From: Enterobacter sp. Bisph1 | Lineage (GTDB): Bacteria; Pseudomonadota; Gammaproteobacteria; Enterobacterales; Enterobacteriaceae | DNA: 64,000 nt | Reading direction: 5' to 3' | Assembly (NCBI RefSeq): GCF_000814905.1 | Contig: NZ_JXAG01000025.1 | Location: forward strand, 1-64,000 | Shown here: piece by piece, positions 42,247 through 50,099 of the stretch | How the letters are laid out: every line of letters begins with the position of its first letter | Position numbering within the stretch: position 1 is the first letter of the stretch | The notes under the pieces: generated by a model | Told to the model about the DNA's origin: nothing | Database searches by the model: none | Seen by the model: only the letters and a program-made list of their open reading frames with translations | Translations under genes and position numbers: made by a program

Positions 42247-43236
42247 TTAACGCTTGCTGATTTGGTCGAATGTTCCGCCGTTGGCGAAGTGCTCTTTTTG
42301 CGCTTTCGTCCAGCCGCCGAACACGTCATCGATGGTAAAGAGTTTCAGTTTCGGGAAAGCATTGGCATATCTGGCAGCAACCTGCGCATCACGCGGGCGG
42401 TAGAAATTCTTCGCCGCTATCTCCTGGCCTTCCGGCGAATAGAGATATTTCAGGTAGGCTTCAGCTACTTTTTGGCTGCCTTTTTTCTCAGCCACTTTAT
42501 CGACCACGGAAACCGTTGGCTCGGCGAGGATAGATTCACTCGGGGTCACGATGTCGAATTTATCTTTGCCCAGCTCGTTGGTTGCCAGCAGCGCTTCGTT
42601 TTCCCACGCAATCAGCACATCGCCAATGCCGCGTTCAACAAAGGTATTGGTTGCACCACGCGCGCCAGAATCCAGCACTTCCACGTTTTTATAGAGCGCT
42701 TTGACGAACTCCTGCGCTTTGGCCTGATCGCCGCCATTCTGATGCAGGGCATAGCCCCAGGCCGCAAGGTAGTTCCAGCGCGCGCCGCCGGAGCTTTTCG
42801 GGTTCGGCGTGATAATGGAAACGCCCGGCTTAATCAGATCGTTCCAGTCATGGATTTGTTTCGGGTTGTCTTTGCGTACCAGGAAAACAATGGTCGAGGT
42901 GTACGGTGCGGAGTTATCCGGCAGTCGCTTGATCCAGTTTTTATCGATACGGCCACGCTCGGCAATGGCATCCACATCGTAGGCCAGCGCCAGGGTGACG
43001 ACATCGGCATCAATACCGTTAATCACTGAGGTGGCTTGTTTGCCGGAGCCGCCGTGGGACTGACGAATCACCACATTGTCGCCGGTCTCTTGTTTCCAGT
43101 GAGCGCTAAACGCTTTGTTGTATTGCTCATACAACTCGCGCGTCGGATCGTACGAGACGTTTAATAACTGGATATCCTTCGCCAGAATGCTGGTAGAAGC
43201 CAGCAATAATGTTATCCCCAAGCCCCATTTATTCAT
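42247..43236 (-). CDS. sbp: Periplasmic sulfate-binding protein Sbp
   Basis: Sbp delivers sulfate to the CysTWA ABC transporter. The 329-aa precursor has signal peptide [21 protein letters not shown]. The ligand-binding motifs are [36 protein letters not shown] and [16 protein letters not shown]. Length equals E. coli Sbp. It stands alone downstream of pfkA, and in E. coli it is under CysB control; no CysB site is assigned here. Confidence 0.97.
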   Translation of the reverse strand: MNKWGLGITLLLASTSILAKDIQLLNVSYDPTRELYEQYNKAFSAHWKQETGDNVVIRQSHGGSGKQATSVINGIDADVVTLALAYDVDAIAERGRIDKNWIKRLPDNSAPYTSTIVFLVRKDNPKQIHDWNDLIKPGVSIITPNPKSSGGARWNYLAAWGYALHQNGGDQAKAQEFVKALYKNVEVLDSGARGATNTFVERGIGDVLIAWENEALLATNELGKDKFDIVTPSESILAEPTVSVVDKVAEKKGSQKVAEAYLKYLYSPEGQEIAAKNFYRPRDAQVAARYANAFPKLKLFTIDDVFGGWTKAQKEHFANGGTFDQISKR

Positions 43237-43347
43237 CGCCCACTCTCTTCAGGTTATCGTTTTTGATGACATCAGACTGCCAGAAAGAAATCTGTAGATT
43301 AAAGAATAAAAAAAGATTGGTTATAACTCCGAAGAATAATCAACGAT

Positions 43348-43373
43348 AAAAAAAGCCCTCAACGAAGAGGGCG
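43348..43373 (-). terminator. Terminator after pfkA
   Basis: On the minus strand GCCCTC-TTCGTT-GAGGGC followed by TTTTTTT, about 27 bp after the pfkA stop. Confidence 0.9.
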
Positions 43374-43400
43374 TTTTCCAGTCCAGAGGCGTTTTGGCGC

Positions 43401-44363
43401 TTAGTAAAGTTTTTTCGCGCAGTCGAGCCAGTCGCCTTTGAAGGGGCGTTTCATATTTTCAATGGCGTCAATGATATCGTGATGCACCATTTTTTCATTC
43501 TGAATACCAACGCAACGGCCGCCGTAGCCCTGCAGCAGCAGCTCGATGGCATAAGAACCCATGCGGGATGCCAGAATACGGTCGTAAGGCACCGGAGAAC
43601 CGCCGCGCTGAATATGACCCAGCACGGTCGCGCGAGTTTCACGCTCCGTTTCGCTCTCGATATACTTCGCCAGTTCGTCGATATCGCAAATATGCTCGGT
43701 AATCGCCACGATGGCGTGTTTTTTACCTTTGGCGATACCGGCTTTGATCTCGGCTACCAGGTCTTCACGATTGAATTCCACTTCCGGCAGCACGATAAAC
43801 TCACAGCCACCGGCAATAGCCGCCGCCAGCGTCAGATCGCCGCAGTAGCGGCCCATCACTTCAACGATAGAGATACGCTGGTGGGAAGAAGAGGTGTCAC
43901 GCAGACGGTCGATGGCTTCAACCACGGTTTGCAGCGCGGTGAAGTAGCCGATGGTGTAGTCGGTACCGGCAACATCGTTATCGATAGTGCCCGGCAAACC
44001 GATGCACGGGAAGCCCATTTCAGTCAGGCGTTTAGCGCCCATATAAGAACCGTCGCCGCCGATAACAACCAGCGCGTCGATACCGCGTGTTTTCATGTTC
44101 TCGATAGCCACGGCGCGGACATGCTCTTCACGGAATTCCGGGAAGCGGGCGGAACCGAGGAAGGTACCGCCGCGGTTGATCATGTCCGACACGCTGTAGC
44201 GGTCGAGTTGGATCATGCGGTCTTCGTACAGGCCGAGGTAACCATCATAGATACCCGCGACTTCCAGACCTTCTGTCAATGCTGCGCGGACGACGCCGCG
44301 AATAGCGGCATTCATGCCTGGCGCATCACCGCCACTTGTCAACACACCGATTTTTTTAATCAT
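43401..44363 (-). CDS. pfkA: 6-phosphofructokinase I
   Basis: PfkA commits fructose 6-phosphate to glycolysis using ATP; it is activated by ADP and inhibited by PEP. The 320-aa product has the ATP motif [36 protein letters not shown] (near residue 102) and the catalytic Asp in [17 protein letters not shown] (near 127). [20 protein letters not shown] is also conserved. Length equals E. coli. It is flanked by fieF upstream and sbp downstream, both on the same strand. Confidence 0.98.
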   Translation of the reverse strand: MIKKIGVLTSGGDAPGMNAAIRGVVRAALTEGLEVAGIYDGYLGLYEDRMIQLDRYSVSDMINRGGTFLGSARFPEFREEHVRAVAIENMKTRGIDALVVIGGDGSYMGAKRLTEMGFPCIGLPGTIDNDVAGTDYTIGYFTALQTVVEAIDRLRDTSSSHQRISIVEVMGRYCGDLTLAAAIAGGCEFIVLPEVEFNREDLVAEIKAGIAKGKKHAIVAITEHICDIDELAKYIESETERETRATVLGHIQRGGSPVPYDRILASRMGSYAIELLLQGYGGRCVGIQNEKMVHHDIIDAIENMKRPFKGDWLDCAKKLY

Positions 44364-44568
44364 GACTACCTCTGAACATAGGAATACAAAATAAAATCTT
44401 TGGCCTTAAGCGACTCCCCTGTGGGAGCGAACAAAACTCTATGCTGCAAATAGTATATCAAACCCAGCTTGCTGAATTGATTCAGGTCAGACCCTATGGC
44501 GGTAATTTATACACAAAAAGCAGGTCTGGCTCACTTTATTACAAAGAAATACGTAAGCGTCCGGGTGT

Positions 44569-45453
44569 TTATCGTCCTTGAGGTACTACTGAGCAAGGAT
44601 CCTGATGAATAATGACATCGGAACCTGGGAAACGTTGCAAAATCGCCTGTTCCACCTGCTCAGCGATAAGATGCGCATGTACAAGCGGTAGGTTATCTTC
44701 CATTTCCAAATGTATTTGAATAAAACGGGTCGGCCCTGACTGCCGCGTGCGAAGATCGTGAGCGCCGCTGACGCCCGGCCAGGAAGTGACGATAGTGAAG
44801 ATTTCCTGGCGCTCTTCATCAGGTAAGGCTCTGTCCAGCAATGCCTGAACGGCGTCATACCCCATGCGTAACGCGCTATACAAAATATAGCCGCCGATAC
44901 CCAGCGCAAAAAGCGCATCCGCCCGGTGCCAGCCATACCACGAAAGCCCCAGCGCGATGAGAATTGCGCCGTTCATCATAACATCAGACTGATAATGAAG
45001 CATATCCGCCCGCACGGCCTGGCTGTGTGTTTTACGTACAACCCAGCGCTGAAAAGTGACCAGAATCACTGTGCTAAATAACGCAATCAGCGTGACCGTA
45101 ATCCCGATGCCCGCAGCATGAAGCGGTTCTGGTCTTGCAAGATGCTGAATGCCGGTCAAAAAGAGGAACAACGCGGAGCCAGAGACAAACATACTCTGCG
45201 CCAGCGCCGCCAGCGACTCCGCTTTACCGTGACCAAAGGTGTGTTCTTCGTCCGCAGGTTGCAACGAGTAGCGCACCACCAGCAAGTTGGTTAGTGACGC
45301 GGCGATGTCCACCACCGAATCAACCAGCGCCGCCAAAATACTGACGGAGCCGGTATACCACCATGCGAAGATTTTAATGATCAGCAGTACGGATGCCATA
45401 ACGGTTGCCGCAACTGCCGCCCGGGTAACCAGCCGCCCATAGGATTGATTCAT
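44569..45453 (-). CDS. fieF: Cation diffusion facilitator FieF
   Basis: FieF (YiiP) exports Zn(II) and Fe(II) from the cytoplasm in exchange for protons. The 294-aa protein has six membrane helices. The transport-site ligands Asp45, Asp49, His153 and Asp157 are all present (ALVDSVVDI and MLHYQSDVM). The cytoplasmic C-terminal domain contains [20 protein letters not shown]. It is six residues shorter than E. coli at the C-terminus. In E. coli cpxP is its upstream neighbour; here about 3.2 kb of accessory DNA intervenes. Confidence 0.95.
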   Translation of the reverse strand: MNQSYGRLVTRAAVAATVMASVLLIIKIFAWWYTGSVSILAALVDSVVDIAASLTNLLVVRYSLQPADEEHTFGHGKAESLAALAQSMFVSGSALFLFLTGIQHLARPEPLHAAGIGITVTLIALFSTVILVTFQRWVVRKTHSQAVRADMLHYQSDVMMNGAILIALGLSWYGWHRADALFALGIGGYILYSALRMGYDAVQALLDRALPDEERQEIFTIVTSWPGVSGAHDLRTRQSGPTRFIQIHLEMEDNLPLVHAHLIAEQVEQAILQRFPGSDVIIHQDPCSVVPQGR

Positions 45454-45612
45454 AAACGCTCCAGCTTTGATCCTGCGGGAATTATAACGGATAGCAAACG
45501 GCGATAATGGGTTAATTAGGCAGAGAAATGTTAGGTAAAAATACCGTCGGCTGAACTGACCCGTTAAGTTGAATAGCCAGCCGGTACGGTCTCAGAAAAA
45601 ATTAGCGGTCTT

Positions 45613-46011
45613 TTACCTGCACATCGTAATGCGTTCAAGGGCCGCCTGAGCGAGAAAACCGGATCGGCTTTTAAACTCAGGATGCGTGGCAACACAACGG
45701 TCGATTCTATCAATTAACGATTTCGGTAGCGTGACGTTGATTTTCTCAGAACCGCCCAGCAGGCGAATAACATCCACATCAACCAGCGCCCAGGTATATC
45801 CTTTAAATTCATCGCGTTTCGCCAGTTCTCCAACTGAAGAGACAGCGGGAATGTCCTGACCGAGTTCAACTAAAAGTTCGATATGCCCGGTGATCGCGTC
45901 CTTTGCATTGGCAATAGCCTCGTCCAGGCTCTCACCTGCTGAAAAACAGCCAGGCATTACGCCATAGGCGTGTTTCTCGTCCCCGGCTTCAATAGCGATT
46001 GGGTAAAACAT
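45613..46011 (-). CDS. hicB: HicB-family antitoxin
   Basis: HicB antitoxins block HicA mRNA-interferase toxins and bind DNA to control their own operon. This 132-aa protein has the N-terminal degenerate RNase-H-like part (FYPIAIEAGDEKHAYGVMPG, SAGESLDEAIANAKDAI). A C-terminal ribbon-helix-helix segment (KINVTLPKSLIDRIDRCV, near residue 90) is the DNA-binding type. It begins 2 bp after the broken hicA, toxin gene first, as in typical hicAB operons. The antitoxin is intact, while the toxin is frameshifted. Confidence 0.88.
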   Translation of the reverse strand: MFYPIAIEAGDEKHAYGVMPGCFSAGESLDEAIANAKDAITGHIELLVELGQDIPAVSSVGELAKRDEFKGYTWALVDVDVIRLLGGSEKINVTLPKSLIDRIDRCVATHPEFKSRSGFLAQAALERITMCR

Positions 46012-46013
46012 AA

Positions 46014-46216
46014 TTAAGCCTCTTCGAGAAAGCGGGGGTCAATCCCGGCTTGTTTCCTGATGCTTTTTACCGTCTTAATCGGTAAATCTTTTTTGGGGTG
46101 GGGAACCGTCACCAGTCCCGGTTTTGTTGGGTGGGTAAATGGTGGTGTGATCCATTCACCCTAATCAGGATCCAGCCGTCGGCCTTGATCTCTACAATAA
46201 GCTTCCTGCTTTCCAT
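46014..46216 (-). pseudogene. hicA: hicA toxin gene, single-base frameshift
   Basis: The frame starts MESRKLIVEIKADGWILIRV and reaches NGSHHH, the catalytic His region of the HicA dsRBD-like fold. It then shifts near 46136-46140 and stops after 35 codons. In the next frame the rest of a normal HicA follows: THPTKPGLVTVPHPKKDLPI, KTVKSIRKQAGIDPRFLEEA, then stop. The total of 203 nt is one base short of a 67-codon gene. Adding one base after CATTT restores it. This could be natural inactivation or a sequencing error. Confidence 0.88.
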
Positions 46217-46242
46217 CCTGCTTCCCTGCCATGTTCCGATAA

Positions 46243-46296
46243 AATAACCCCAATAACCCCAATAACCCCAATAACCCCAATAACCCCAATAACCCC
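46243..46296. repeat. Six-copy 9-bp tandem repeat (AATAACCCC)n
   Basis: Six exact copies of AATAACCCC run without interruption. A single inverted copy, GGGTTATTGGGGT (46314-46326), follows 17 bp later and can pair with any unit. The array lies just upstream of hicA, in or near its promoter. No spacers, so not a CRISPR. Confidence 0.9.
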
Positions 46297-46374
46297 ATCA
46301 TGCAAGCACTTCAGGGTTATTGGGGTGATTTATGAATGGATGATAAGGATGTTTTTGCCTGCCAGCCGCTCCGC

Positions 46375-46491
46375 TTATAACGGGCTGAAACCTTTCTCAA
46401 ATGCGTTCGTGCTTTGTGCTTTGGCCATGGCTACATTTTGTTTAGAGGCCTGGGTTTTCGAAACGGGCAGGACGAGGCTGGTTTCAATCAT
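46375..46491 (-). CDS. Possible 38-aa protein, perhaps a gene remnant
   Basis: A minus-strand frame begins MIETSLVLPVSKTQASKQNV and ends EKGFSPL with a TAA stop. Codon use looks protein-like and there is no membrane segment. I see no ribosome site ahead of the ATG. It could be the intact start of a truncated mobile-element gene. Not recognised. Confidence 0.3.
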   Translation of the reverse strand: MIETSLVLPVSKTQASKQNVAMAKAQSTNAFEKGFSPL

Positions 46492-46559
46492 CTAATTTTT
46501 TAAATTATTTTGGGTTGACGCCAGGCAAAAAAACCATACTTAATGCAGGGGAATTCAGG

Positions 46560-46670
46560 GTGGCGAAGAAATCCTATCAGCAAAACAATAGAATAAAGGG
46601 ATGCACTCTTATCTTCGTCTACATTTTGACTACACTTCGACATAAAAAATCCCGCCGTGACGGGATTTGA
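46560..46670 (+). CDS. Possible 36-aa small hydrophobic peptide
   Basis: A GTG-started frame behind AGGGG (46548-46552) encodes a basic start (AKKSYQQNNRIKG), a short hydrophobic core (CTLIFVYILTTL) and a basic tail (RHKKSRRDGI). It ends inside the terminator hairpin of the opposite gene. The layout resembles small membrane peptides such as type I toxins, but the hydrophobic core is only about 12 residues and the frame may be chance. Confidence 0.25.
   Translation: MAKKSYQQNNRIKGCTLIFVYILTTLRHKKSRRDGI
46643..46667 (-). terminator. Terminator after the HTH-peptidase gene
   Basis: On the minus strand AATCCCG-TCACG-GCGGGATTTTTT, 16 bp beyond the stop at 46683. Confidence 0.88.
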
Positions 46671-46682
46671 CACTACGATTAA

Positions 46683-47798
46683 TTATGCCTGCCTGAAGCG
46701 ATACGCTGACATGGACACCACATTCTCAGAAAGGTTTTCATATTCCAGACCTGCTAAAAGTGTTCCATTCGATAATTCTTCAAGCATCGCTGGGGTGATA
46801 CATAAGCGGCGAGCAAGTGAACCAGCATCTATGGACATCTCATTTGTTAAATATTTCATTGCCTTATGAAAAAGCTCTGGTGTCTCTTGTGGGATTAGGC
46901 AGTCCTCTTTCTCATCGATAGCTTCTCCCTTTCGTTTCAAACCAAAAAATGCCGTTTTATATTGAGCATCAGTTAGAAGGGAAAGCTGATGAGCACGGTA
47001 GATAATTGCAGCCTTACTAACTTTCCACGTCAATTTAAACTGACTAAGCCCTTGCCAATCAATACGTCCCCCTATAGGGCGAGGAAAATATTTTGCCATT
47101 GCTGAGCGAGGCAGTAACAAAGCCGATGCGAAACGATTTGCCTGAGATTCTGTTACTCTATCTCCTGTCGAAACCCCTTCATGGAGAATTAGATGTGCGA
47201 CCTCATGAGCAATGTCAAAGCGCTGACGGCATGGGGATTTCTTAGCTGTATTTCTTACAATAAAGGGGCGACTTAGAGGTACAGAAAGTGCGTCCACATC
47301 ATCAGAAACAGAATCAAAAGAAGTAACGAATGCCCCTAATTTCTCAGCCAGTCTAGTCATGTTATCAATAGGACCAAAGCCTAGCCCCCAATCAACACGA
47401 CACTTCTCCGTTGCTTTTTCGATCTCATCTTGTGTATACGCCCTTAGCTCAGGGAATCTTACTGGAGGCAAGTCTAAATATTCGTCAAATACTTCAATAA
47501 CGCGACGATACAGCTCTGCTTTAGCCAAAGTAGCCCATTTTGTTGCCATTCGCGTTGAGCTACGTTTACGAAAATGAACGATCTCTTCGTTTACAGGTGA
47601 TTGGTCGTTAACTTCAAAGAATTCAGGCATTACAAACAGAATAGCCGCTAATTTATTCGCAAGCTCACGAGTGGGGACTGCAGAGCCGGATTCCAGCCGC
47701 TGAATATACTGGCGGGTCTTTTCGACCCGCTCAGCGACTTGCTCCAATGATAACTCGTGATACAGACGAGCTAACCGCAAATTAGAACCGTTAAACAC
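46683..47798 (-). CDS. XRE HTH protein fused to ImmA/IrrE-type metallopeptidase
   Basis: This 371-aa protein has an N-terminal XRE/Cro HTH (residues 5-60: LSLEQVAERVEKTRQYIQRL) and an M78 (ImmA/IrrE, COG2856) peptidase-like domain. The zinc motif is complete, H198-E199-V-A-H202 (FDIAHEVAHLILHEG), with the probable third ligand Glu217 in ESQANRFASALLLPRSAM. The C-terminal 100 residues are unassigned. In ICEs and phages such proteins cleave repressors; in toxin-antitoxin-like modules they may be effectors. It follows an unrecognised gene by 10 bp in an A+T-rich island and probably autoregulates through its HTH. Confidence 0.88.
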   Translation of the reverse strand: MFNGSNLRLARLYHELSLEQVAERVEKTRQYIQRLESGSAVPTRELANKLAAILFVMPEFFEVNDQSPVNEEIVHFRKRSSTRMATKWATLAKAELYRRVIEVFDEYLDLPPVRFPELRAYTQDEIEKATEKCRVDWGLGFGPIDNMTRLAEKLGAFVTSFDSVSDDVDALSVPLSRPFIVRNTAKKSPCRQRFDIAHEVAHLILHEGVSTGDRVTESQANRFASALLLPRSAMAKYFPRPIGGRIDWQGLSQFKLTWKVSKAAIIYRAHQLSLLTDAQYKTAFFGLKRKGEAIDEKEDCLIPQETPELFHKAMKYLTNEMSIDAGSLARRLCITPAMLEELSNGTLLAGLEYENLSENVVSMSAYRFRQA

Positions 47799-47808
47799 TT
47801 TTCACCTA

Positions 47809-48405
47809 CTATTCATTATCGCCGTTCTTTTCCTTTTTATCAGGAACAGAAGGACGGATATCATCTAACTCAATTTTGACTGCTTCTGGTGGTGTATCAT
47901 CGGTAGAATGCGGTATTGCCAAGCGTGCATCACCGTATGTCCACTTGGATACAATCTCATCAAGCATGTTATAACCGATGAAATGAACACGCGCTCCCTC
48001 ACCTTCAAATTCAGGCTTTTCTACCACAAAACGATGTAATGTTGGTATTTCTAATTCTGGCTCAAAGAGTTGATCAACTTCATTTCTACGGTAGAAACCA
48101 GGTTTCTTAGGACTCTCAGGATCATCCGCAAAGAAACGTACTGGTATAGCATCGATTTCAAAAGTGATATCCATGCCCGCATGCTTAAGATTCAACCAGC
48201 TATGCTTACCACTCATACAGAGCGCCAAGAGCATTTGTCGTTGCCGCCCAAAAGTACAAGTGCCCCTAGTGTAGTTGTCATCATATGGTGTAGAAAGTTG
48301 CTCATACGTCTGATCCAGAACAGTAAGTAATTCTTCAGCGATAGTAGATAGACGATCTTCATTCAATTGTGGGTAAAAATTCCACGGCAATTTGTAGTTA
48401 GCCAT
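47809..48405 (-). CDS. Unrecognised 198-aa protein, partner of HTH-peptidase
   Basis: I do not recognise this family. The protein starts MANYKLPWNFYPQLNEDRLS (ATG at 48403-48405, GGAG 11 bp ahead). It is soluble, without signal or membrane segments. It is rich in aromatic and acidic residues, contains CTFGRQRQMLLALCMSGKHS, and ends in a highly charged tail (VPDKKEKNGDNE). It is the first gene of an operon with the HTH-ImmA/IrrE gene (10 bp gap), so it is a likely substrate, partner or cognate toxin/antitoxin of that protein. Base composition is lower in G+C than flanking core genes. Confidence 0.75.
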   Translation of the reverse strand: MANYKLPWNFYPQLNEDRLSTIAEELLTVLDQTYEQLSTPYDDNYTRGTCTFGRQRQMLLALCMSGKHSWLNLKHAGMDITFEIDAIPVRFFADDPESPKKPGFYRRNEVDQLFEPELEIPTLHRFVVEKPEFEGEGARVHFIGYNMLDEIVSKWTYGDARLAIPHSTDDTPPEAVKIELDDIRPSVPDKKEKNGDNE

Positions 48406-48420
48406 CAATCAAGCATCTCC

Positions 48421-48478
48421 GTGCAAAATTCTAAATTTGTCAACCTGAATGCTGGTGCAAATTTTTGGATTTGTCAAC
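48421..48478 (-). repeat. Pair of 24-bp direct repeats, probable operator/promoter
   Basis: GTGCAAAATTCTAAATTTGTCAAC, in two parts GTGCAAAATTCT and AAATTTGTCAAC (48421-48444), and its near copy GTGCAAATTTTT plus GGATTTGTCAAC (48455-48478), are spaced 34 bp start to start. On the minus strand each begins GTTGACAAAT, offering -35 TTGACA. They end 15 bp upstream of the first gene of the operon. Position and repetition suggest autoregulation by the HTH protein. Confidence 0.7.
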
Positions 48479-48675
48479 TAACACCTGTTAATTTTCACAG
48501 CCTTTTTTTATGCGTGCTAAGTGGATCAAATTAAAATTTTCAGCGTTACATCGGGCGGATTGTTAACGGGAGAATGGTCTACGGAATGTACACTCTGCTA
48601 ACTTAAAGCGTTTTACTACAGCTGATAGCGGTGTTATGAGACGCTGGTTTTTAAGCTTTTTTCTAAATGATTGAT
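48479..48675. other. Gene-free right edge of the island
   Basis: A+T-rich DNA between the direct repeats and CpxQ. I see no frame, no tRNA, no integrase remnant and no clear direct repeat matching the left edge near 45454-45612, so the insertion boundaries cannot be fixed. Confidence 0.5.
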
Positions 48676-48733
48676 AAAAAAAACCCCCACATCATGTGGG
48701 GGAAGACAGGGATGGTGTCTATGGCAAGGAAAA
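48676..48733 (-). ncRNA. cpxQ: CpxQ sRNA (3' end of cpxP mRNA)
   Basis: The minus strand reads TTTTCCTTGCCATAGACACC at the 5' end and ends in the terminator CCCCCACATGATGTGGGGG plus eight T. It is, as far as I recall, identical to enterobacterial CpxQ. CpxQ is released from the cpxP 3'UTR by RNase E, binds Hfq and represses inner-membrane protein mRNAs during envelope stress. The hairpin also terminates cpxP. Confidence 0.92.
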
Positions 48734-48742
48734 CAGGGTTTG

Positions 48743-49249
48743 TTACTGGTAATGCCTGGTACTGCTGCTACTCAGAACCGTCGACGGAGAGCTTTTTTGC
48801 ATTTGTGAAATTTCACGTAGTTGCGTCATCCGTTGCAGGTGTTTCTGGTTTAAAACCGCTTGCTGCTCTGGCGTTAACAGGTTGTACATCTGGTTGCGGA
48901 CCTTCGCCATTTCAACCTGACGGGCTACCTGCTCCTGCGCCATTTTTTCTGCCTGAGCGCGTACAGCGTTTTCATCAAAATTTTGTGCGGTGACAAGCCG
49001 ATGCATTGTCTCCATTTCGCTAACATTAAGAGGAGGCTGATCGTGTCTCGCCTGACTCATCAAATCCCGCATCTGTTGACGCTGGTGTTCGGTTAAATTA
49101 ATACCGTCGAACATATGGCTCTGAACACTGCGCTGGGCTAACCCCTCTATCGGTTGCCAGTTATCGCCTGTTACGACGTCAGCTGCGTGGTTAACGGTAC
49201 TAAACGCCAGCGTTGAGGCCATGACGGCAACGGTAACAGCGATGCGCAT
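48743..49249 (-). CDS. cpxP: Periplasmic Cpx accessory protein CpxP
   Basis: CpxP binds the CpxA sensor domain and dampens the Cpx envelope-stress response; it also helps DegP clear misfolded pilins. The 168-aa precursor starts [17 protein letters not shown] with signal cleavage near NHA|AD. It contains the LTxxQ repeats typical of the Spy/CpxP fold: [15 protein letters not shown] (near residue 48) and [14 protein letters not shown] (near 122). The ATG at 49249 is preferred over one codon earlier for ribosome-site spacing. It is divergent from cpxRA across a CpxR box, and its 3'UTR yields CpxQ. Confidence 0.95.
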   Translation of the reverse strand: MRIAVTVAVMASTLAFSTVNHAADVVTGDNWQPIEGLAQRSVQSHMFDGINLTEHQRQQMRDLMSQARHDQPPLNVSEMETMHRLVTAQNFDENAVRAQAEKMAQEQVARQVEMAKVRNQMYNLLTPEQQAVLNQKHLQRMTQLREISQMQKSSPSTVLSSSSTRHYQ

Positions 49250-49330
49250 CATTTTCTCCAATACCTTTTTCGTCTCACGACTGAACGATAATCAGTCTAC
49301 GATTCAGGCTGCAAACATGCGTCAGGGGGT

Positions 49331-49345
49331 GTAAAACAACGTAAA
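49331..49345. promoter_or_regulatory. CpxR box between cpxP and cpxR
   Basis: GTAAA-ACAAC-GTAAA matches the consensus GTAAA-N5-GTAAA exactly. It lies in the 150-bp divergent region and should activate cpxP and autoactivate cpxRA under envelope stress. Confidence 0.92.
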
Positions 49346-49400
49346 GTCATGGATTAGCGAGTCTCGATGACGTAATTTCTGCCTCGGAGGTATTTAAACA

Positions 49401-50099
49401 ATGAATAAAATCCTTTTAGTAGATGATGACCGAGAGCTTACTTCCCTGTTAAAGGAACTGCTCGACATGGAAGGTTTTAATGTACTCGTTGCCCACGACG
49501 GGGAGCAGGCGCTTGACCTCCTCGACGATAGCATCGACCTGCTTTTGCTTGATGTCATGATGCCGAAGAAAAACGGTATCGACACGCTTAAAGAACTACG
49601 CCAGACACACCAAACGCCGGTCATTATGCTGACCGCCCGCGGCAGTGAACTCGATCGCGTCCTCGGCCTTGAGCTGGGTGCGGATGACTATCTGCCAAAA
49701 CCGTTTAACGATCGTGAATTGGTCGCGCGTATTCGTGCGATCCTGCGCCGTTCGCACTGGAGCGAGCAGCAGCAAAACAGCGACAGCGGCTCGCCGACCC
49801 TTGAAGTGGATGCCTTGAGTCTCAATCCGGGACGCCAGGAAGCCAGCTTCGAAGGCCAGGCGCTGGAACTGACCGGCACCGAATTCACCCTGCTCTATTT
49901 GCTGGCTCAGCATCTGGGACAAGTGGTTTCGCGGGAACATTTAAGCCAGGAAGTGCTGGGTAAACGTCTTACGCCGTTTGACCGCGCTATCGACATGCAC
50001 ATCTCCAATCTGCGGCGCAAATTGCCGGAGCGCAAAGATGGGCATCCATGGTTTAAAACCCTGCGCGGCCGCGGTTATCTGATGGTGTCCGCTTCATGA
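49401..50099 (+). CDS. cpxR: Envelope stress response regulator CpxR
   Basis: CpxR is the OmpR-family response regulator of the Cpx system. The 232-aa protein has an N-terminal receiver domain with the phospho-acceptor Asp51 (LLLLDVMMPKKNG), acidic pocket VDDDRE, and Lys in YLPKPFNDRELVAR. A C-terminal winged HTH (about 130-230) contains LTGTEFTLLYLLAQHLGQVV and RGRGYLMVS. Length equals E. coli. It overlaps cpxA by 4 bp (ATGA). Confidence 0.98.
   Translation: MNKILLVDDDRELTSLLKELLDMEGFNVLVAHDGEQALDLLDDSIDLLLLDVMMPKKNGIDTLKELRQTHQTPVIMLTARGSELDRVLGLELGADDYLPKPFNDRELVARIRAILRRSHWSEQQQNSDSGSPTLEVDALSLNPGRQEASFEGQALELTGTEFTLLYLLAQHLGQVVSREHLSQEVLGKRLTPFDRAIDMHISNLRRKLPERKDGHPWFKTLRGRGYLMVSAS

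Noticed and set aside
46243-46326. Repeat array read as a possible CRISPR
   Set aside because: The units are 9 bp with no spacers, and there are no cas genes nearby.
46512-46545. TTGACG plus TACTTAAT as a promoter for the 36-aa frame
   Set aside because: The -10 match is poor and spacing is ambiguous, so it is not annotated.
45454-48675. The island as an intact prophage or ICE
   Set aside because: No integrase, structural, replication or transfer gene is present, and no tRNA or att-like duplication was found.
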